Shown: positions 9,606-19,307, counted from the stretch's first letter. The stretch: 35,938 nucleotides of DNA from Mycobacterium sp. E1747 (GCF_001667775.1 NZ_LZJI01000140.1:1-35938), one strand, 5' to 3'. Numbers and translations: made by a program. Notes: generated from the sequence alone by a model not told the origin.

Positions 9606-9646
9606 CGTGACGCTCGCTTGCGGCAGTCACGCTGGCGTGACGCTCG
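9601..9646 (-). repeat. Inverted copies of the CGTCACGCCAGCGT repeat
   Basis: Read on the minus strand, 9628-9646 is CGAGCGTCACGCCAGCGTG, identical to 8676-8694 on the + strand. Bases 9601-9616 give CGAGCGTCACGCTAGC, the same repeat with one change; that T supplies the TAG stop of the nuclease-like gene. AGCGTGAC (9604-9611) and GTCACGCT (9626-9633) can also form an 8-bp stem, so the block could serve as a two-way terminator between convergent genes. Confidence 0.88.
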
Positions 9647-9672
9647 AGGAGGACATTCGATGGTTCCCCCGC

Positions 9673-11064
9673 TCACTCCCGCGTGGCCGCCTTCTCCAGT
9701 TCGGTGAGCGCCGGCTCGATGCGGTCGGCCATGTCGTCGATGTCGTTGGCCACTTCGGGTGTGGTCACGAAGCCGAAATCGAGATAGTCGGTGTAGGAGA
9801 AGCAGGTGACGTTCAGCGCGACGTCCATGACGGGTGGACCGAGCGGCACCAGCGAATCCAGCCTGGCGCCGGCCATGTACAACGGGAACGGCGGACCTGG
9901 AACGTTGGATACAACCAGGTTGATGGGGGCCAAGTTTCGCGACAGTCCGCTGGCCGTATAGGCCCGCGCGGCCAGCCCCAGCAGCCCCGGCGGCGTGGTC
10001 TCGGTCAGCCCCATGATCTGGTGCGCCGACAACGCCTTGGCCATCAGCTTGGCGTTCTGAGTGCTTTCGTGGATGGCCCGCAGCCGCTCGGCGGGGTCCT
10101 CGATGTCGGTGGCCAGCGACACGGTCATCGAACTCACCTGGTTGCCGACATCATCCTTGTTGTCGTCGGTGCGGGTGGAGACGGGGATCTGGGCGATCAG
10201 CGGTTTGGCGGGCAGTTCGCCCCGCTCCTGCAGATACTCGCGGGCCGCGCCGGCCACCAGCGCCAGCACGACGTCGTTGAGCTTGACGCCGTAGGCGTCC
10301 TTGACGGCCTTGGCCCGGTCCAGCTCCACGCGGCAGCCGGTGATCCGCCGGTGCGGCGACACAGGCGCATTGAACCGGGTCTTGGGCGCTTCGAAGTAGC
10401 GCGGCGGCCGGTCGCTGCTCACGCCCAGCGCGGCGATTTGCTGGCGCACAGTCTGCTCCACCAGTCGGGCGATGCGAAAGGGCGTCTTGACTCCGACGTT
10501 GATGAGTGCGCCCACCGCCCGCCGCTCGATGCCCGGAATCCGGTTACCCACCAGCGATCCCACCGTTTCCTGTTGCGGCGGTCGCGGTTCCGGTGTGACG
10601 TCCAGGAGGATTTCGCCCAGCCCGGCTCCCGAGACGCCGTCGACGATGGCGTGGTGCATCTTGGTCAGCGACGCGGTCCGGCCGCCTTCGACGCCCTCGA
10701 TCACCCACATCTCCCACAGCGGCCGGGCACGGTCCAGCTTGTAGGACATCAACCGGCCCACCAGCTCCTCGAGCTCGCGCCGGCCGCCCGGCGCCGGGAC
10801 GGCGATGTGCCGGATGTGGAAGTCGGGGTCCAGGTCCTCGTCCTCGACGAACCATGGCCGGTCCAGCCCGAGCGGCGCACCGGTGACCCGCCATCGCAGC
10901 TGCGGCAGTTCCGGCAACCGTTCGATGATCAGTTCGCGCAGCCGCTGGAAGCTGTATTCCGGCGCGTCCTTCGGGTCGCAAATCGCGAGCGCACCCACAT
11001 GCATGTGCCAGCCCGCAGTCTCGGCCGACCAAAACGCCGCATCAACACTCGAGAGCCGTTTCAT
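9673..11064 (-). CDS. Wax ester synthase/diacylglycerol acyltransferase (Rv1425 type)
   Basis: A 463-residue WS/DGAT family enzyme that transfers an acyl group from acyl-CoA to diacylglycerol or a fatty alcohol, making storage triacylglycerol or wax ester. The catalytic motif HHAIVDG is at 137-143, preceded by the family N-terminus [12 protein letters not shown] and followed later by the conserved [10 protein letters not shown] segment near the C-terminus. The start is ATG at 11064: a TACGGT box lies 6 nt upstream, and the open frame beyond it encodes only low-conservation sequence. It is convergent with lipO and the nuclease-like gene. Together with acyltransferase, FadD12 and LipO it gives a local set for acyl-lipid synthesis and breakdown. 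Confidence 0.92.
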   Translation of the reverse strand: MKRLSSVDAAFWSAETAGWHMHVGALAICDPKDAPEYSFQRLRELIIERLPELPQLRWRVTGAPLGLDRPWFVEDEDLDPDFHIRHIAVPAPGGRRELEELVGRLMSYKLDRARPLWEMWVIEGVEGGRTASLTKMHHAIVDGVSGAGLGEILLDVTPEPRPPQQETVGSLVGNRIPGIERRAVGALINVGVKTPFRIARLVEQTVRQQIAALGVSSDRPPRYFEAPKTRFNAPVSPHRRITGCRVELDRAKAVKDAYGVKLNDVVLALVAGAAREYLQERGELPAKPLIAQIPVSTRTDDNKDDVGNQVSSMTVSLATDIEDPAERLRAIHESTQNAKLMAKALSAHQIMGLTETTPPGLLGLAARAYTASGLSRNLAPINLVVSNVPGPPFPLYMAGARLDSLVPLGPPVMDVALNVTCFSYTDYLDFGFVTTPEVANDIDDMADRIEPALTELEKAATRE

Positions 11065-11070
11065 CCCCTG

Positions 11071-11076
11071 ACCGTA
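11071..11076 (-). promoter_or_regulatory. Candidate -10 box of a leaderless WS/DGAT mRNA
   Basis: TACGGT on the minus strand fits TANNNT, and its end is 6 nt before ATG at 11064. This is the spacing expected when transcription starts at the A of the start codon. The spacer contains GGGG, so a short Shine-Dalgarno site cannot be excluded. Confidence 0.5.
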
Positions 11077-11294
11077 GCCCTCCGCACCCCGCCGCGACCA
11101 GCAATGGCAAACAAACCACCCGCCGGCTCTGCCGAGGAGGCGTCCGCCTGGTCGCCAGGTCGTCGCGACCCCTACGCCGTTGGGACAGGTCCCGAGGACC
11201 CCGTCGCGCAAAGGGGTGGACGCACACGGCGAGTCGGCCGGCGAGCACCGTCGGCCGGAAACCTTCGCGCGGCACTTCATCGGCCGTGGATGGC

Positions 11295-12266
11295 TCACTG
11301 GCTTCTATCGACGGGCCTCGCTTGCGGACCCGGCCACACGGAGCTTGGCATCGATCGAGTCCAAGCCCTGGGAACCGACAAGGCCCCGACCGCTGTGCGG
11401 CCACCAACGCTCACCCGGGGCACTGCGTCATCCGTGCCGGCCACGGTAACGCGCCGTGACCGCACGACCGTCGCCCTCTGCAGGGCGGCGGTCTTGTTGA
11501 GGGAACTCAGGTGGTTGAGGGCGAGGTCCAGCGGCGCCGACAGTGAACTCAACTTTGAGAGGGCGGCGGCTATCGGCAGCAGGGCCACGTCGACGGAGGC
11601 CAGCGGCGAGGAGGATAGCGCATCGAGCGCTTCGGAGATGGTCGAGATCACTTGACCCCCAGTCGCTATGACTTCCGGCGCCACTGTCAGCCGCCATCGA
11701 CGGGCCGGTTCGGCGACGGCCGCATCGTGTCTCGCTGTCCCGCACAGACGAGCGAAGGGCGGGAGCGAACTGAAGGGTGCCAGCCTGATGGCGGCCGAGG
11801 CGCGGGCGTAGGCAAACATAGCGGCGGCGTCTTGAGCCCACATCCGATCGTAGTCAGCGTCGGCCTCGGCGATGGCCGGACTCAGCTGGCCCAGGCGGTT
11901 CGTCGCGGCCAACCAGATCCGCCGCAGCCGGTTGGCAATGATCACACCAGGCGCCACCACCGCCGCAAGTGTCGAACCGTAAGCGCTTGCGGCCGCCTCG
12001 GCCTGGCTGGCCGTCTGCCGGGCCTGCGCAGCAGTGCCGTCGAGCCACACTGAACAGGCCGTGAGGAATTGGGTTATCGCCGTTGCCGAAGCGCTCTGTT
12101 CCGCAGAATCCAGCTCGGAGATCACCGCCCGGTAATTCAGTGCCATGTCACTGAGTTGGTCGCCCAGCGCACCCCACGCCTTGGCGGCTTCCATCATCGA
12201 TTCAGCACCGGGTCCCGAATGCATTCGACCGGAATTGGTCTCCGGCGCCACGGCACCGAAATCCAT
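11295..12266 (-). CDS. Divergent PPE-SVP family protein
   Basis: 323 residues. The PPE-domain N-terminus is recognisable ([20 protein letters not shown]), but the PPE signature reads APE. The W-x-G turn between helices 2 and 3, present in the two neighbouring PPEs, is replaced by [12 protein letters not shown]. Later PPE features remain ([13 protein letters not shown]), and a PPE-SVP motif ([10 protein letters not shown]) lies near the end. ATG at 12266 has GGAG upstream; ATG at 12308 (MSQRKSPT...) is an alternative. PPE proteins are normally exported by type VII secretion as PE/PPE dimers. With no PE gene nearby and the turn lost, export is uncertain. It is the last gene of the PPE cluster. 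Confidence 0.8.
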   Translation of the reverse strand: MDFGAVAPETNSGRMHSGPGAESMMEAAKAWGALGDQLSDMALNYRAVISELDSAEQSASATAITQFLTACSVWLDGTAAQARQTASQAEAAASAYGSTLAAVVAPGVIIANRLRRIWLAATNRLGQLSPAIAEADADYDRMWAQDAAAMFAYARASAAIRLAPFSSLPPFARLCGTARHDAAVAEPARRWRLTVAPEVIATGGQVISTISEALDALSSSPLASVDVALLPIAAALSKLSSLSAPLDLALNHLSSLNKTAALQRATVVRSRRVTVAGTDDAVPRVSVGGRTAVGALSVPRAWTRSMPSSVWPGPQARPVDRSQ

Positions 12267-12400
12267 CACGGGCTCCAACTCAACGGTGGGCGACTTGCGT
12301 TGCGACATCGGGCTTTTCTCTGCGGCGGGGAAACAAGCTTGGGTGCTTAGCGGCCGCGACTCATGCTGCGGCACTGGATTCTCCGTGGTTCGGCCACCGC

Positions 12401-12742
12401 CTAGCTCTTCGCGGAACCGTCGAGTTGCCGCGGGCAAAACGACTTCGCTGATATCGTCGCGAACTGGGCGGCACCGTTGGTCGTCAACGCGGGGTTGTTG
12501 TCCCGCAAGTCATTGAGGAGCTGAAGGCCGGATACTCCGCGAGAGATCAGGCCGCACACCGCCTTTCCGGCGGCGACGGCTTGATCGGGGTCCGCGAAAC
12601 TGATCCCCACCCTGTGCAGATCAGCGATGAAGACCTCGTTGTTCTCGTCGGTCGCGGCTTCGTCCTCCCCGGGGACGGCATGCGCGGGCGCCGCGGCAAC
12701 GATGCCCAGTAACACACCGAAAAGCGCTAACCGCAGTTTCAT
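12401..12742 (-). CDS. Secreted DUF732 protein
   Basis: 113 residues. A Sec signal peptide covers residues 1-22 (MKLRLALFGVLLGIVAAAPA, cleavage after AHA). The mature part has the DUF732 pattern FIADLHRVGISFADPDQAV, GKAVCGLISRG and SAKSFCPRQL, with two cysteines (63 and 103) likely disulphide-bonded. The family is common in mycobacteria as small exported proteins of unknown function. ATG at 12740-12742 follows a strong GGAGGA site, which rules out the longer frame back to 12838. It lies 96 nt after one PPE gene and 134 nt before the next, all on the same strand, so it is probably part of the PPE transcript. Confidence 0.85.
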   Translation of the reverse strand: MKLRLALFGVLLGIVAAAPAHAVPGEDEAATDENNEVFIADLHRVGISFADPDQAVAAGKAVCGLISRGVSGLQLLNDLRDNNPALTTNGAAQFATISAKSFCPRQLDGSAKS

Positions 12743-12838
12743 CAGTCCTCCTTCGAGGCGAATTGTCACAATGGTGTTTCCCGCGAACACGAGGCTGGGC
12801 TCGCGATCGCGGCGCGACAATTGTTGTGTTCCAGCCAT

Positions 12839-14200
12839 TTACCCCAACTTGGATTCGGCGCCGCCGATCGCGACCTCCGCGCCGTCCGTCACGTGCACGG
12901 CGTGCACGCCCGGCGTGGTTCTGAGTTTGGCGACCAGGTCATCGAGGCCGGCCTCGTCGACGTTCCAGTGCTGAACTTGGTCGGGCATCTCCTGCAGCTG
13001 GGCGATGATGCGGTCGAGCTTGACCGGTGCGGCGCGCCGCTCGACGGCGCCGATGCGAGTCTGCTGGATGCCGGGTGAGCTCACCACCCGCGCCGCTGGG
13101 CCGCCCAGCGCGCCGCCCGCCAGGCTGCCCAACGTCGCCTCGTTGACCAGGCCGGGGAACTCCGTCGCCGCGGCCGCGGCCACGCTGGTGCCTGGCAGGG
13201 CAGCCAGCCGGATCGCCGGGGCGGCGGTCGCCCAGCCGGGCGGCACCGAAAGCTTCCCCACCGTCGGCGCGTTGCCCAGCACCGCCGACACCGGCTTGGC
13301 CGCTACCCCGGCAGCAATGTGGCCCGGCGACGCCAGACCGGCGCCCAGCGAGGTTTTCGACATGGCGGCGCTCCACGGCGCATAGATGAAGAAGTTCTTC
13401 CACTGCGACACACCCAGGCTGATGCTGGCGTTGGCGACGTTGGTCCACGTTGCCTGCGTGCCGATTTGGGAAATGCTGGAATACAACGTTTCCCACAAGG
13501 GCGCCACGTCCGGGCTCCCCGTAACTCCCCCGATCAGCTGCTGCCAGAACTTGGTGTATTGGCCGGTGAGCGAGGTGAGGTAGTCCTCGATCTGCTTCAA
13601 CCAGGACGACAACGACGTCGGCTGCGCGGCGGCCGCGGCGGCCGCCTGGGCCGCCGGCCCGGCGTCGTTGGTGGTGGCCGGCGCCTCCTCGAAGGGGGTC
13701 AGGTCACCGGCCGATTCCGACGCGCCGGCGTAATTGAACATGGCGGCGACATCTTGGGCCCACATCTGGGCGTACTCGTCTTCGGTCGCCGCGATCGCGG
13801 CGTCGTTCTGCCCCAGGAGGTTCGTCTGCAACAGTTCGGCCAACTCGATGCGGTTCGCGACGACCAGCTGCGGCGGGACCGTCGCCGCCAGCGCGGCCTC
13901 GTAGGCGGCGGCCGCGGCCCGGGCCTGGGCGCCGGTCTCCTCGGCTTGACCCGCGGTGGTCGACATCCACACCAGATAGGGTGCTACCGCCGCGGCCATC
14001 GACTCCGACGACGGACCCTGCCACGACTCGCCGACCAGCTCCGAGATCACCGTGCCGTAAGAGGCAGCGGTGGCGTGTAACTCGGCGGCCAGCGTGTCCC
14101 AGGCCGCGGCCGCGGCCAACAGCGGCCCGGCGCCGGGGCCCGCGTAGATCTGGGTGGAGATCACCTCCGGTGGCAGCGTTGCGAAATCGCTGAAAACCAT
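12839..14200 (-). CDS. PPE-SVP family protein
   Basis: 453 residues. A canonical PPE domain spans about 1-180: FATLPPEVISTQIYAGPG at the start, SWQGPSS as the W-x-G turn, and MWAQDVAAMFNYAGAS at the end of the helical bundle. An Ala-rich linker follows, then a C-terminal region with the SVP motif (VGKLSVPPGWATAAPAI) near residue 315. The extreme C-terminus is acidic and not repetitive. The start is ATG at 14198-14200 after AAAGGG. It follows the larger PPE gene by 14 nt, so the two are co-transcribed. Probably exported by a type VII system to the cell surface; partner and function are unknown. Confidence 0.9.
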   Translation of the reverse strand: MVFSDFATLPPEVISTQIYAGPGAGPLLAAAAAWDTLAAELHATAASYGTVISELVGESWQGPSSESMAAAVAPYLVWMSTTAGQAEETGAQARAAAAAYEAALAATVPPQLVVANRIELAELLQTNLLGQNDAAIAATEDEYAQMWAQDVAAMFNYAGASESAGDLTPFEEAPATTNDAGPAAQAAAAAAAQPTSLSSWLKQIEDYLTSLTGQYTKFWQQLIGGVTGSPDVAPLWETLYSSISQIGTQATWTNVANASISLGVSQWKNFFIYAPWSAAMSKTSLGAGLASPGHIAAGVAAKPVSAVLGNAPTVGKLSVPPGWATAAPAIRLAALPGTSVAAAAATEFPGLVNEATLGSLAGGALGGPAARVVSSPGIQQTRIGAVERRAAPVKLDRIIAQLQEMPDQVQHWNVDEAGLDDLVAKLRTTPGVHAVHVTDGAEVAIGGAESKLG

Positions 14201-14214
14201 TGCCGCACCCTTTC

Positions 14215-15474
14215 TTATTTAGCGTTCGGCGGGATCACGATGACCGTGGACGTGGTCGCGATGTCGTCGACGGCGACGGCACCCGGCACGCGAACGGTCG
14301 ACCCCGCGACCGCGCGAGTGGCGGTGTCCCCCATGGCACGTCCGGCCAGGCTCGACAGGGCCGTCGGGCCGAACATCCCTTGTTGGCCGTTCACGGCCAT
14401 CGCGGGAGCGGCTTCCACCATCGTCTCCGGCAGCTCGCTCGCCACCGTTCGGATCGCGGGAACGGCAGACGCCCAATTCGCCGGGACCGACAACGACCCG
14501 ACCAGCCCGGCCTGGCCGGTCGCGGCCGAAACCGAACTCGTACCGGACAGCGCTGTAGCGCCGGTCAGCAGGTCGCTGCGCAGCAGCGGCGCAAGGACCC
14601 CGGTGAGCGCTTTGGGGTGCAGGAGGGGCCCGATACCTTGGATGCCCGTCCCCACGCTCGGGATGCTGAGGGCGATCTGATACCAATTCTTCGCCAGGTT
14701 GGCCACCCCGAGCGGGGTGTAGGGCCCGGAGATCGTGCCCATGACGCTGTTGAAGGTTTTCAAGATCCCGGTGATGTCCGTCAGGCCCAGCGGCAGACCG
14801 GCCGCCGGGGTCGTCACCGCATTCGCGCTCACCGCGATGCTTTGCACCCCGGCCTGCGAAACCGCCTCCGAGAGCGCAGATTCCACCCGAGAGCCGGTCG
14901 ACGATGCGAGCGCGGAGGCCACCGCGGCCGACTGGTCGGCCTCGCCGCTGCCATCGGTGGTCGCCGATGGCGCAGTGAACGGGGTGAGCCGGGTCGCCGC
15001 CGCCGACGAGGCGGCATAGGCATACATGGCCCCCGCATCCTGGGCCCACATCTCGGCGTACTGCGCCTCGGTGGCCGCGATCGCCGGGGTGTTCTGACCC
15101 AGGATGTTGGTCGCGATCAGCGAGGCGAGCAAGGCCCGGTTGGCCGCGATCACCGGGGGCGGGACGGTGGCCGCGAAGACGGCTTCATAGGCGGCCGCCG
15201 CCGCCTTGGCTTGTACGGCGGTCTGCTCGACCTGCACGGCGGTGCCGTCCAGCCACGCGAGGTAGGTCGTCGCCGCGGTCGCCATCGCCGTCGATGCGGG
15301 TCCGCGCCAGAGGGTTCTCAGTTCCGAGATTGTGGAGCCGTAGGACTCTGCGGCCGAATGCAATTCGGCTGCCAAACCGTCCCAGGCAGCCGCGGCCGCC
15401 AGCAACGGCGCCGGCCCCGGGCCCGAATAGATCCTGCCGGAGTTGATCTCCGGCGGTAACGCCCCGAAATCCAT
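14215..15474 (-). CDS. PPE-SVP family protein, first gene of PPE cluster
   Basis: 419 residues. It begins with the classical [20 protein letters not shown], has the W-x-G turn (LWRGPAS), [13 protein letters not shown] near residue 165, and the SVP motif [17 protein letters not shown] near residue 345. ATG at 15474 follows GAGGAAGG. The frame stays open upstream to 15948, but that extension has no PPE similarity and is treated as non-coding. It leads the PPE - PPE - DUF732 - PPE series, and its promoter should lie in the 868-bp region upstream. No PE gene precedes it, although PPE genes are usually paired with one. Confidence 0.92.
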   Translation of the reverse strand: MDFGALPPEINSGRIYSGPGPAPLLAAAAAWDGLAAELHSAAESYGSTISELRTLWRGPASTAMATAATTYLAWLDGTAVQVEQTAVQAKAAAAAYEAVFAATVPPPVIAANRALLASLIATNILGQNTPAIAATEAQYAEMWAQDAGAMYAYAASSAAATRLTPFTAPSATTDGSGEADQSAAVASALASSTGSRVESALSEAVSQAGVQSIAVSANAVTTPAAGLPLGLTDITGILKTFNSVMGTISGPYTPLGVANLAKNWYQIALSIPSVGTGIQGIGPLLHPKALTGVLAPLLRSDLLTGATALSGTSSVSAATGQAGLVGSLSVPANWASAVPAIRTVASELPETMVEAAPAMAVNGQQGMFGPTALSSLAGRAMGDTATRAVAGSTVRVPGAVAVDDIATTSTVIVIPPNAK

Positions 15475-16342
15475 GCCTTCCTCCGCCTCCGGCCGTGTCA
15501 CCGCCGGCCCCGTGCTTGCGTCCGCCGACAAGCCGAACGACATCGAGCCCCTGCATGCCGCCGCCAAAGCTGAGATACGAGTTTGCTGGCAGCGGACAAC
15601 TCCTTGCAGACAGGACACTAGCCAGCCGCGACCAAACCGCCTTCCGCGAAGCGCGGCCGCGGCGGGTGCCGTCGCAGCTTCCCGAGACGCGGACCGGTCC
15701 TCAGTGGCTCGGCAAACAAAAAGGCGATAAACCTCTCTACCTCGCGCTAATCGGACGAGGCGGCGGGATGAATAGTTGGTGAAAAGACGGGGACAGTGCC
15801 CGTTGACCGCTATCCAGAGAATAAAAATCTCGCGATCATAAATTGCGATCGCGTCGATTGAGGCCCTCTGCCAGATGTCCCCAACGGTCTCGGCACCCAG
15901 GGATGACCTGGCCATGGCTTGTGCCTGACCGCACCGGATTCGCGGCACGCGGGTGACATGCGCTCACCGCTTACGGGACGTGGGCCCGTGCCGAAACTCA
16001 TATAATCCTCACAGAATATATGTCTGTTCTATGAATTCACCAGGTCGAGAACCGTCGTTTCAGCGGAGCTGGCCGGCGGCAATCGCGGCTTAATGCCCGA
16101 AATGCTTCATCGGATGTCGCCGTAAGGTGAATTCTATGAATTACATGATTTATTTGAATTGAGTGTGGAATGCAGGCCGGCAATGCCGGCCCCCAGATCG
16201 TTGGTACGAATCAAGCGTTGCCGGCGCCATCACTCAGCGCTCGAACGTGGCTTGCCAGGAGCGTGGCGGCAGTTAGCTCATCGTCGCGCCCACGCAACGC
16301 GGGGACCTCGGCCACCCAGCGACGCGCCTGACGCCAGCCGGG
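15475..16342. other. 868-bp non-coding region between whiA and the PPE cluster
   Basis: No convincing gene. It contains AT-rich blocks unlike the surrounding DNA (about 15815-15860, 16000-16040 and 16125-16165). TTCTATGAATT occurs twice in direct orientation (16027-16037 and 16132-16142). CGCGATC at 15831-15837 pairs with GATCGCG at 15847-15853. On the minus strand a GAGGA site precedes an ATG at 16001 with TATATTCT upstream; the 63-codon frame that follows looks random. The promoter of the PPE cluster and the 3' end of the whiA transcript must lie here. Confidence 0.7.
16175..16191. terminator. GC-rich hairpin downstream of whiA
   Basis: GGCCGGCAATGCCGGCC forms a 7-bp stem (GGCCGGC/GCCGGCC) with a 3-nt loop, 150 bp past the whiA stop. 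There is no T-tract on the minus strand. It may be a mycobacterial-style terminator or pause site, or a fortuitous palindrome. Confidence 0.35.
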
Positions 16343-17320
16343 CTACGCGTCTTCCAGCAGATCGGGCGTGACCGCCGATTCGGTGTCCGGGATGCCCTCG
16401 ATCTTCGCCTTGCGGTCGGCCATCGACAGCAGCCGCCGAATACGGCCCGCCACAGCGTCTTTCGTCATCGGCGGGTCGGCGAGCCGGCCGAGCTCCTCCA
16501 GCGAGGCCTGCCGGTGCTCGACCCGCAGCTTGCCGGCCGAGGCCAGGTGGTCGGGGACCGTGTCGCCGAGGATCTCGAGTGCGCGTTCCACCCGGGCGGC
16601 CGCCGCGACCGCGGCCCGCGCCGAGCGGCGCAGGTTGGCGTCGTCGAAGTTGGCGAGGCGGTTGGCCGTCGCCCGTACCTCGCGGCGCATCCGGCGCTCC
16701 TCCCAGATCAGCCGGGTGTCCTGGGCCCCCATCCGGGTCAGTAACGCGCCGATCGCCTCGCCGTCACGCACCACCACGCGGTCGGCGCCGCGCACCTCGC
16801 GGGCCTTCGCGCTGACCCCGAGGCGGCGCGCAGCGCCCACCAACGCCAGCGCGGCCTCCGGACCGGGGCAGCTGACCTCCAAAGCCGACGACCGTCCGGG
16901 CTCGGTCAGCGACCCGTGCGCCAGGAAGGCTCCGCGCCAGGCGGCCTCGGCGTCGGCGACGCTGCCGCCCACGACCTGGGCGGGCAGACCACGAACCGGC
17001 CGGCCGCGGTTGTCCAGCAGGCCGGTTTGGCGGGCCAATGCCTCGCCGTCGTTGGCCACCCGCAGCACGTAACGGGTGGTCTTGCGAATGCCGCTGGCCG
17101 ACAACACATGCACGACCGCGTTGTAGCCGTAGAGGTCGAAGATGTCCTTGCGCAGACGCCGCGCGACGTTGCCCAGGTCCACCTCGGCCTCGACGACCAC
17201 CCGGCCGCCGACGATGTGCAACCCGCCGGCGAACCTGAGCAGCGACGTGACTTCCGCGCGGCGGGCGCTGACCGACTTCACGACCAGGCGGCTCAGCTCG
17301 TCCTTGACTTCGGTCGTCAT
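16343..17320 (-). CDS. whiA: WhiA, DNA-binding regulator
   Basis: A 325-residue regulator with a degenerate LAGLIDADG homing-endonuclease-like N-terminal domain and a C-terminal helix-turn-helix. In actinobacteria WhiA controls cell division and sporulation genes together with WhiB. Seen here: [20 protein letters not shown] at the start, the [19 protein letters not shown] segment, [20 protein letters not shown], and the HTH ([17 protein letters not shown]). ATG at 17320 overlaps the yvcK stop as ATGA; a GTG two codons upstream is also possible. It is the last gene of the uvrC-rapZ-yvcK-whiA operon. Confidence 0.97.
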   Translation of the reverse strand: MTTEVKDELSRLVVKSVSARRAEVTSLLRFAGGLHIVGGRVVVEAEVDLGNVARRLRKDIFDLYGYNAVVHVLSASGIRKTTRYVLRVANDGEALARQTGLLDNRGRPVRGLPAQVVGGSVADAEAAWRGAFLAHGSLTEPGRSSALEVSCPGPEAALALVGAARRLGVSAKAREVRGADRVVVRDGEAIGALLTRMGAQDTRLIWEERRMRREVRATANRLANFDDANLRRSARAAVAAAARVERALEILGDTVPDHLASAGKLRVEHRQASLEELGRLADPPMTKDAVAGRIRRLLSMADRKAKIEGIPDTESAVTPDLLEDA

Positions 17321-18393
17321 CGCCACGCGTCGTCACTCCTTGGTCCGCTGCCAGCCGGTCCGCTCCCACCGCGCTGTGGACTTGCACCGTCGACCCGAAT
17401 ATCCCCGTTGGCCGTGACCGGAGGCGCTCCCGGAGCCTTGTGAGCCGCCCGGACCCCGTCCAGGGCCGCCGCGAGTTTGCCCGGATCATGTAAAGGTGTA
17501 CCAGGTCGGGCCACATCGGCGAAGTGGACCTCGGCTTGGAGCAGCATCGCGGTGCGGCGCAGGTGCTCGCGCTCCCGTTCGCCGGGCACCCGTTCGGCGT
17601 CGATGATGATGTCGTGCACGGTGAATCCCGGTGCGTGCTGGGCCAACACGTGCAGATGACGCTCGACGGAGAAGCCCGCCGTCTCCCCCGGCTCGGCGAC
17701 CAGATTCAGCACCAGCGCCCGACGGGCGGTGGTGGCCTGCAGCGCGGCCGCCAGCCCCGGTACCAGGACGTGCGGGATCACGCTGGTGAACCACGAGCCG
17801 GGACCCAACACCACCAGGTCGGCGGCCATGATGGCGTCGACGGCCTGCCGGGTCGCCGGTGGGTCGGACGGCAGCAGCCGCACCCGGCGGACCTTGCCCG
17901 GTGTGGTGGCGATCGCCACCTGGCCCCGAATGAGCCGGAAGATCCGTGGGTCGGTCTCCAGGCCGGACACGTCGGCCTCGATCTCCAGGGCGATCGGGCA
18001 CATCGGCAGCACCCGGCCCTTGACGCCCAGGATGCGGCCCAGCTCGTCGAGGGCGGCCACCGGATCGGCGAGCACCTCGGACAGCCCGGCGAGCAGCAGG
18101 TTGCCGATGGGGTGTCCGGCCAGCGCCCCGTTGCCGCCGAAGCGGTGCTGCAGGATGGTGGCCCACAGCCGCCCGTGGGGGCTGTCAGATGCCAGGGCCG
18201 CCAACGCCATTCGCAGGTCACCCGGCGGCACCACATCCAGTTCGCTACGCAGCCGCCCGGACGAACCACCGTCGTCGGCGACGGTCACCACGGCGGTCAC
18301 GTGCGGGGTGAGCCGGCGGGCCGCGGACAGCGTCGCGTACAGGCCGTGTCCGCCGCCCAGCGCGACGATGCCGTGATTGGCCGTCCCGCTCAT
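17317..18393 (-). CDS. yvcK: YvcK/CofD-like protein (gluconeogenesis factor)
   Basis: 358 residues of the YvcK family, which bind UDP-sugars and affect carbon metabolism and cell-wall synthesis; in mycobacteria the homologue is CuvA (Rv1422). The N-terminal nucleotide-binding loop [14 protein letters not shown] lies at residues 11-24, and [12 protein letters not shown] and [12 protein letters not shown] are the conserved family signatures. The start is ATG at 18391-18393, overlapping the rapZ stop by 4 nt; its own stop overlaps whiA by 4 nt. This coupling to rapZ and whiA is conserved across Gram-positive bacteria. Confidence 0.96.
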   Translation of the reverse strand: MSGTANHGIVALGGGHGLYATLSAARRLTPHVTAVVTVADDGGSSGRLRSELDVVPPGDLRMALAALASDSPHGRLWATILQHRFGGNGALAGHPIGNLLLAGLSEVLADPVAALDELGRILGVKGRVLPMCPIALEIEADVSGLETDPRIFRLIRGQVAIATTPGKVRRVRLLPSDPPATRQAVDAIMAADLVVLGPGSWFTSVIPHVLVPGLAAALQATTARRALVLNLVAEPGETAGFSVERHLHVLAQHAPGFTVHDIIIDAERVPGEREREHLRRTAMLLQAEVHFADVARPGTPLHDPGKLAAALDGVRAAHKAPGAPPVTANGDIRVDGASPQRGGSGPAGSGPRSDDAWR

Positions 18394-19307
18394 TCGCGGC
18401 CCAGATCCCGGTGCAGCACCCGCACCGACAGTGCAGGATTGGCCTTCAACAGCCCCATCAGCGCCTCGGCGATCGCGACGCTGCGGTGCTTGCCGCCGGT
18501 GCAGCCGATCGCCACCGTCATGTAGCGCTTGCCCTCCCGGCGGTAGCCGTCGACGACCAGGGACAGCACCCGGTGATAGGCGTCGAGGAAGTCCGCGGCG
18601 CCGGGCTGGCTCAGCACGTATTCACTCACCGCGGGGTCCTGGCCAGTGAGCGGGCGCAGCTCATCGACCCAGTGCGGATTGGGCAGGAACCGCACGTCCA
18701 TCACCATGTCGGCGTCCATCGGCAGGCCGTATTTGAAGCCGAACGATTCGACGGTGACGCTGATCGACGTGCCGGCATCGCCGCCGAACGCGCGCTCGAT
18801 GCTCTCCCGCAACCCGCGCACGGACAGGGTCGACGTGTCGATGATCAGGTCGGCCGTGGCGCGCACTTGCGCCAGCATCCGCCGCTCCGCGGCGATGCCC
18901 TCGGCCAGCGTCTGGTCGCCCTGCAGCGGGTGGCTGCGGCGGTTCTGCTCGTAGCGGCGCACCAGCATGTCGTCGGAGGCCTCCATGAACACCACGCGCG
19001 GGGTGATGTTGCGGGTGGCCAACTCGTTGCGCACCTCGTCGAGGTCGCCGGTGAAGCCGCGCGACCGCACGTCCATCACCACCGCCAGCCGGGTGATTCG
19101 GGAGCCGGCGTCCATGCCGAAATCCACCATCCGCGTGATCAGCTGGGGCGGGAGGTTGTCGGCGACGTACCAGCCCAGGTCTTCGAGCACCTTCGCCGCT
19201 GTACCCCGTCCGGCGCCGGATAATCCGGTCACCAGAACGACGTCGATACCGGCCTCGCCTTCCGGGCGGGCCTCCATCGGGTGGCCCTCCGCCACTTCAC
19301 CCGTCAT
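18390..19307 (-). CDS. rapZ: RapZ/YvcJ-type P-loop nucleotide-binding protein
   Basis: 305 residues. The Walker A motif GLSGAGRGT is at 28-36. [20 protein letters not shown] and the C-terminal [14 protein letters not shown] are hallmarks of the RapZ family. In Escherichia coli RapZ controls glmS through small RNAs; that RNA pathway is not known in mycobacteria, where the protein is a nucleotide-hydrolysing P-loop protein of unclear role. The start is ATG at 19305-19307, sharing ATGA with the uvrC stop; a second ATG at codon 11 is possible. It is the second gene of the operon. Confidence 0.96.
   Translation of the reverse strand: MTGEVAEGHPMEARPEGEAGIDVVLVTGLSGAGRGTAAKVLEDLGWYVADNLPPQLITRMVDFGMDAGSRITRLAVVMDVRSRGFTGDLDEVRNELATRNITPRVVFMEASDDMLVRRYEQNRRSHPLQGDQTLAEGIAAERRMLAQVRATADLIIDTSTLSVRGLRESIERAFGGDAGTSISVTVESFGFKYGLPMDADMVMDVRFLPNPHWVDELRPLTGQDPAVSEYVLSQPGAADFLDAYHRVLSLVVDGYRREGKRYMTVAIGCTGGKHRSVAIAEALMGLLKANPALSVRVLHRDLGRE

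Noticed and set aside
8598..9646. Insertion sequence
   Set aside because: The enclosed gene lacks transposase motifs and I see no target-site duplication outside the repeats.
9607..11655. 682-codon + strand open frame
   Set aside because: Antisense of the WS/DGAT and PPE genes; the minus strand carries clear family motifs.
12743..12838. Longer form of the DUF732 protein starting at 12838
   Set aside because: GGAGGA lies directly before ATG 12742, and the extension would precede the signal peptide.
15475..15948. 158-codon N-terminal extension of the first PPE
   Set aside because: No PPE similarity, and a strong ribosome site precedes the standard MDFGALPPE start at 15474.
15810..16001. 63-codon minus-strand frame with a good ribosome site
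   Set aside because: The amino-acid sequence looks random and no family is recognised; kept only as a remark in the intergenic region.
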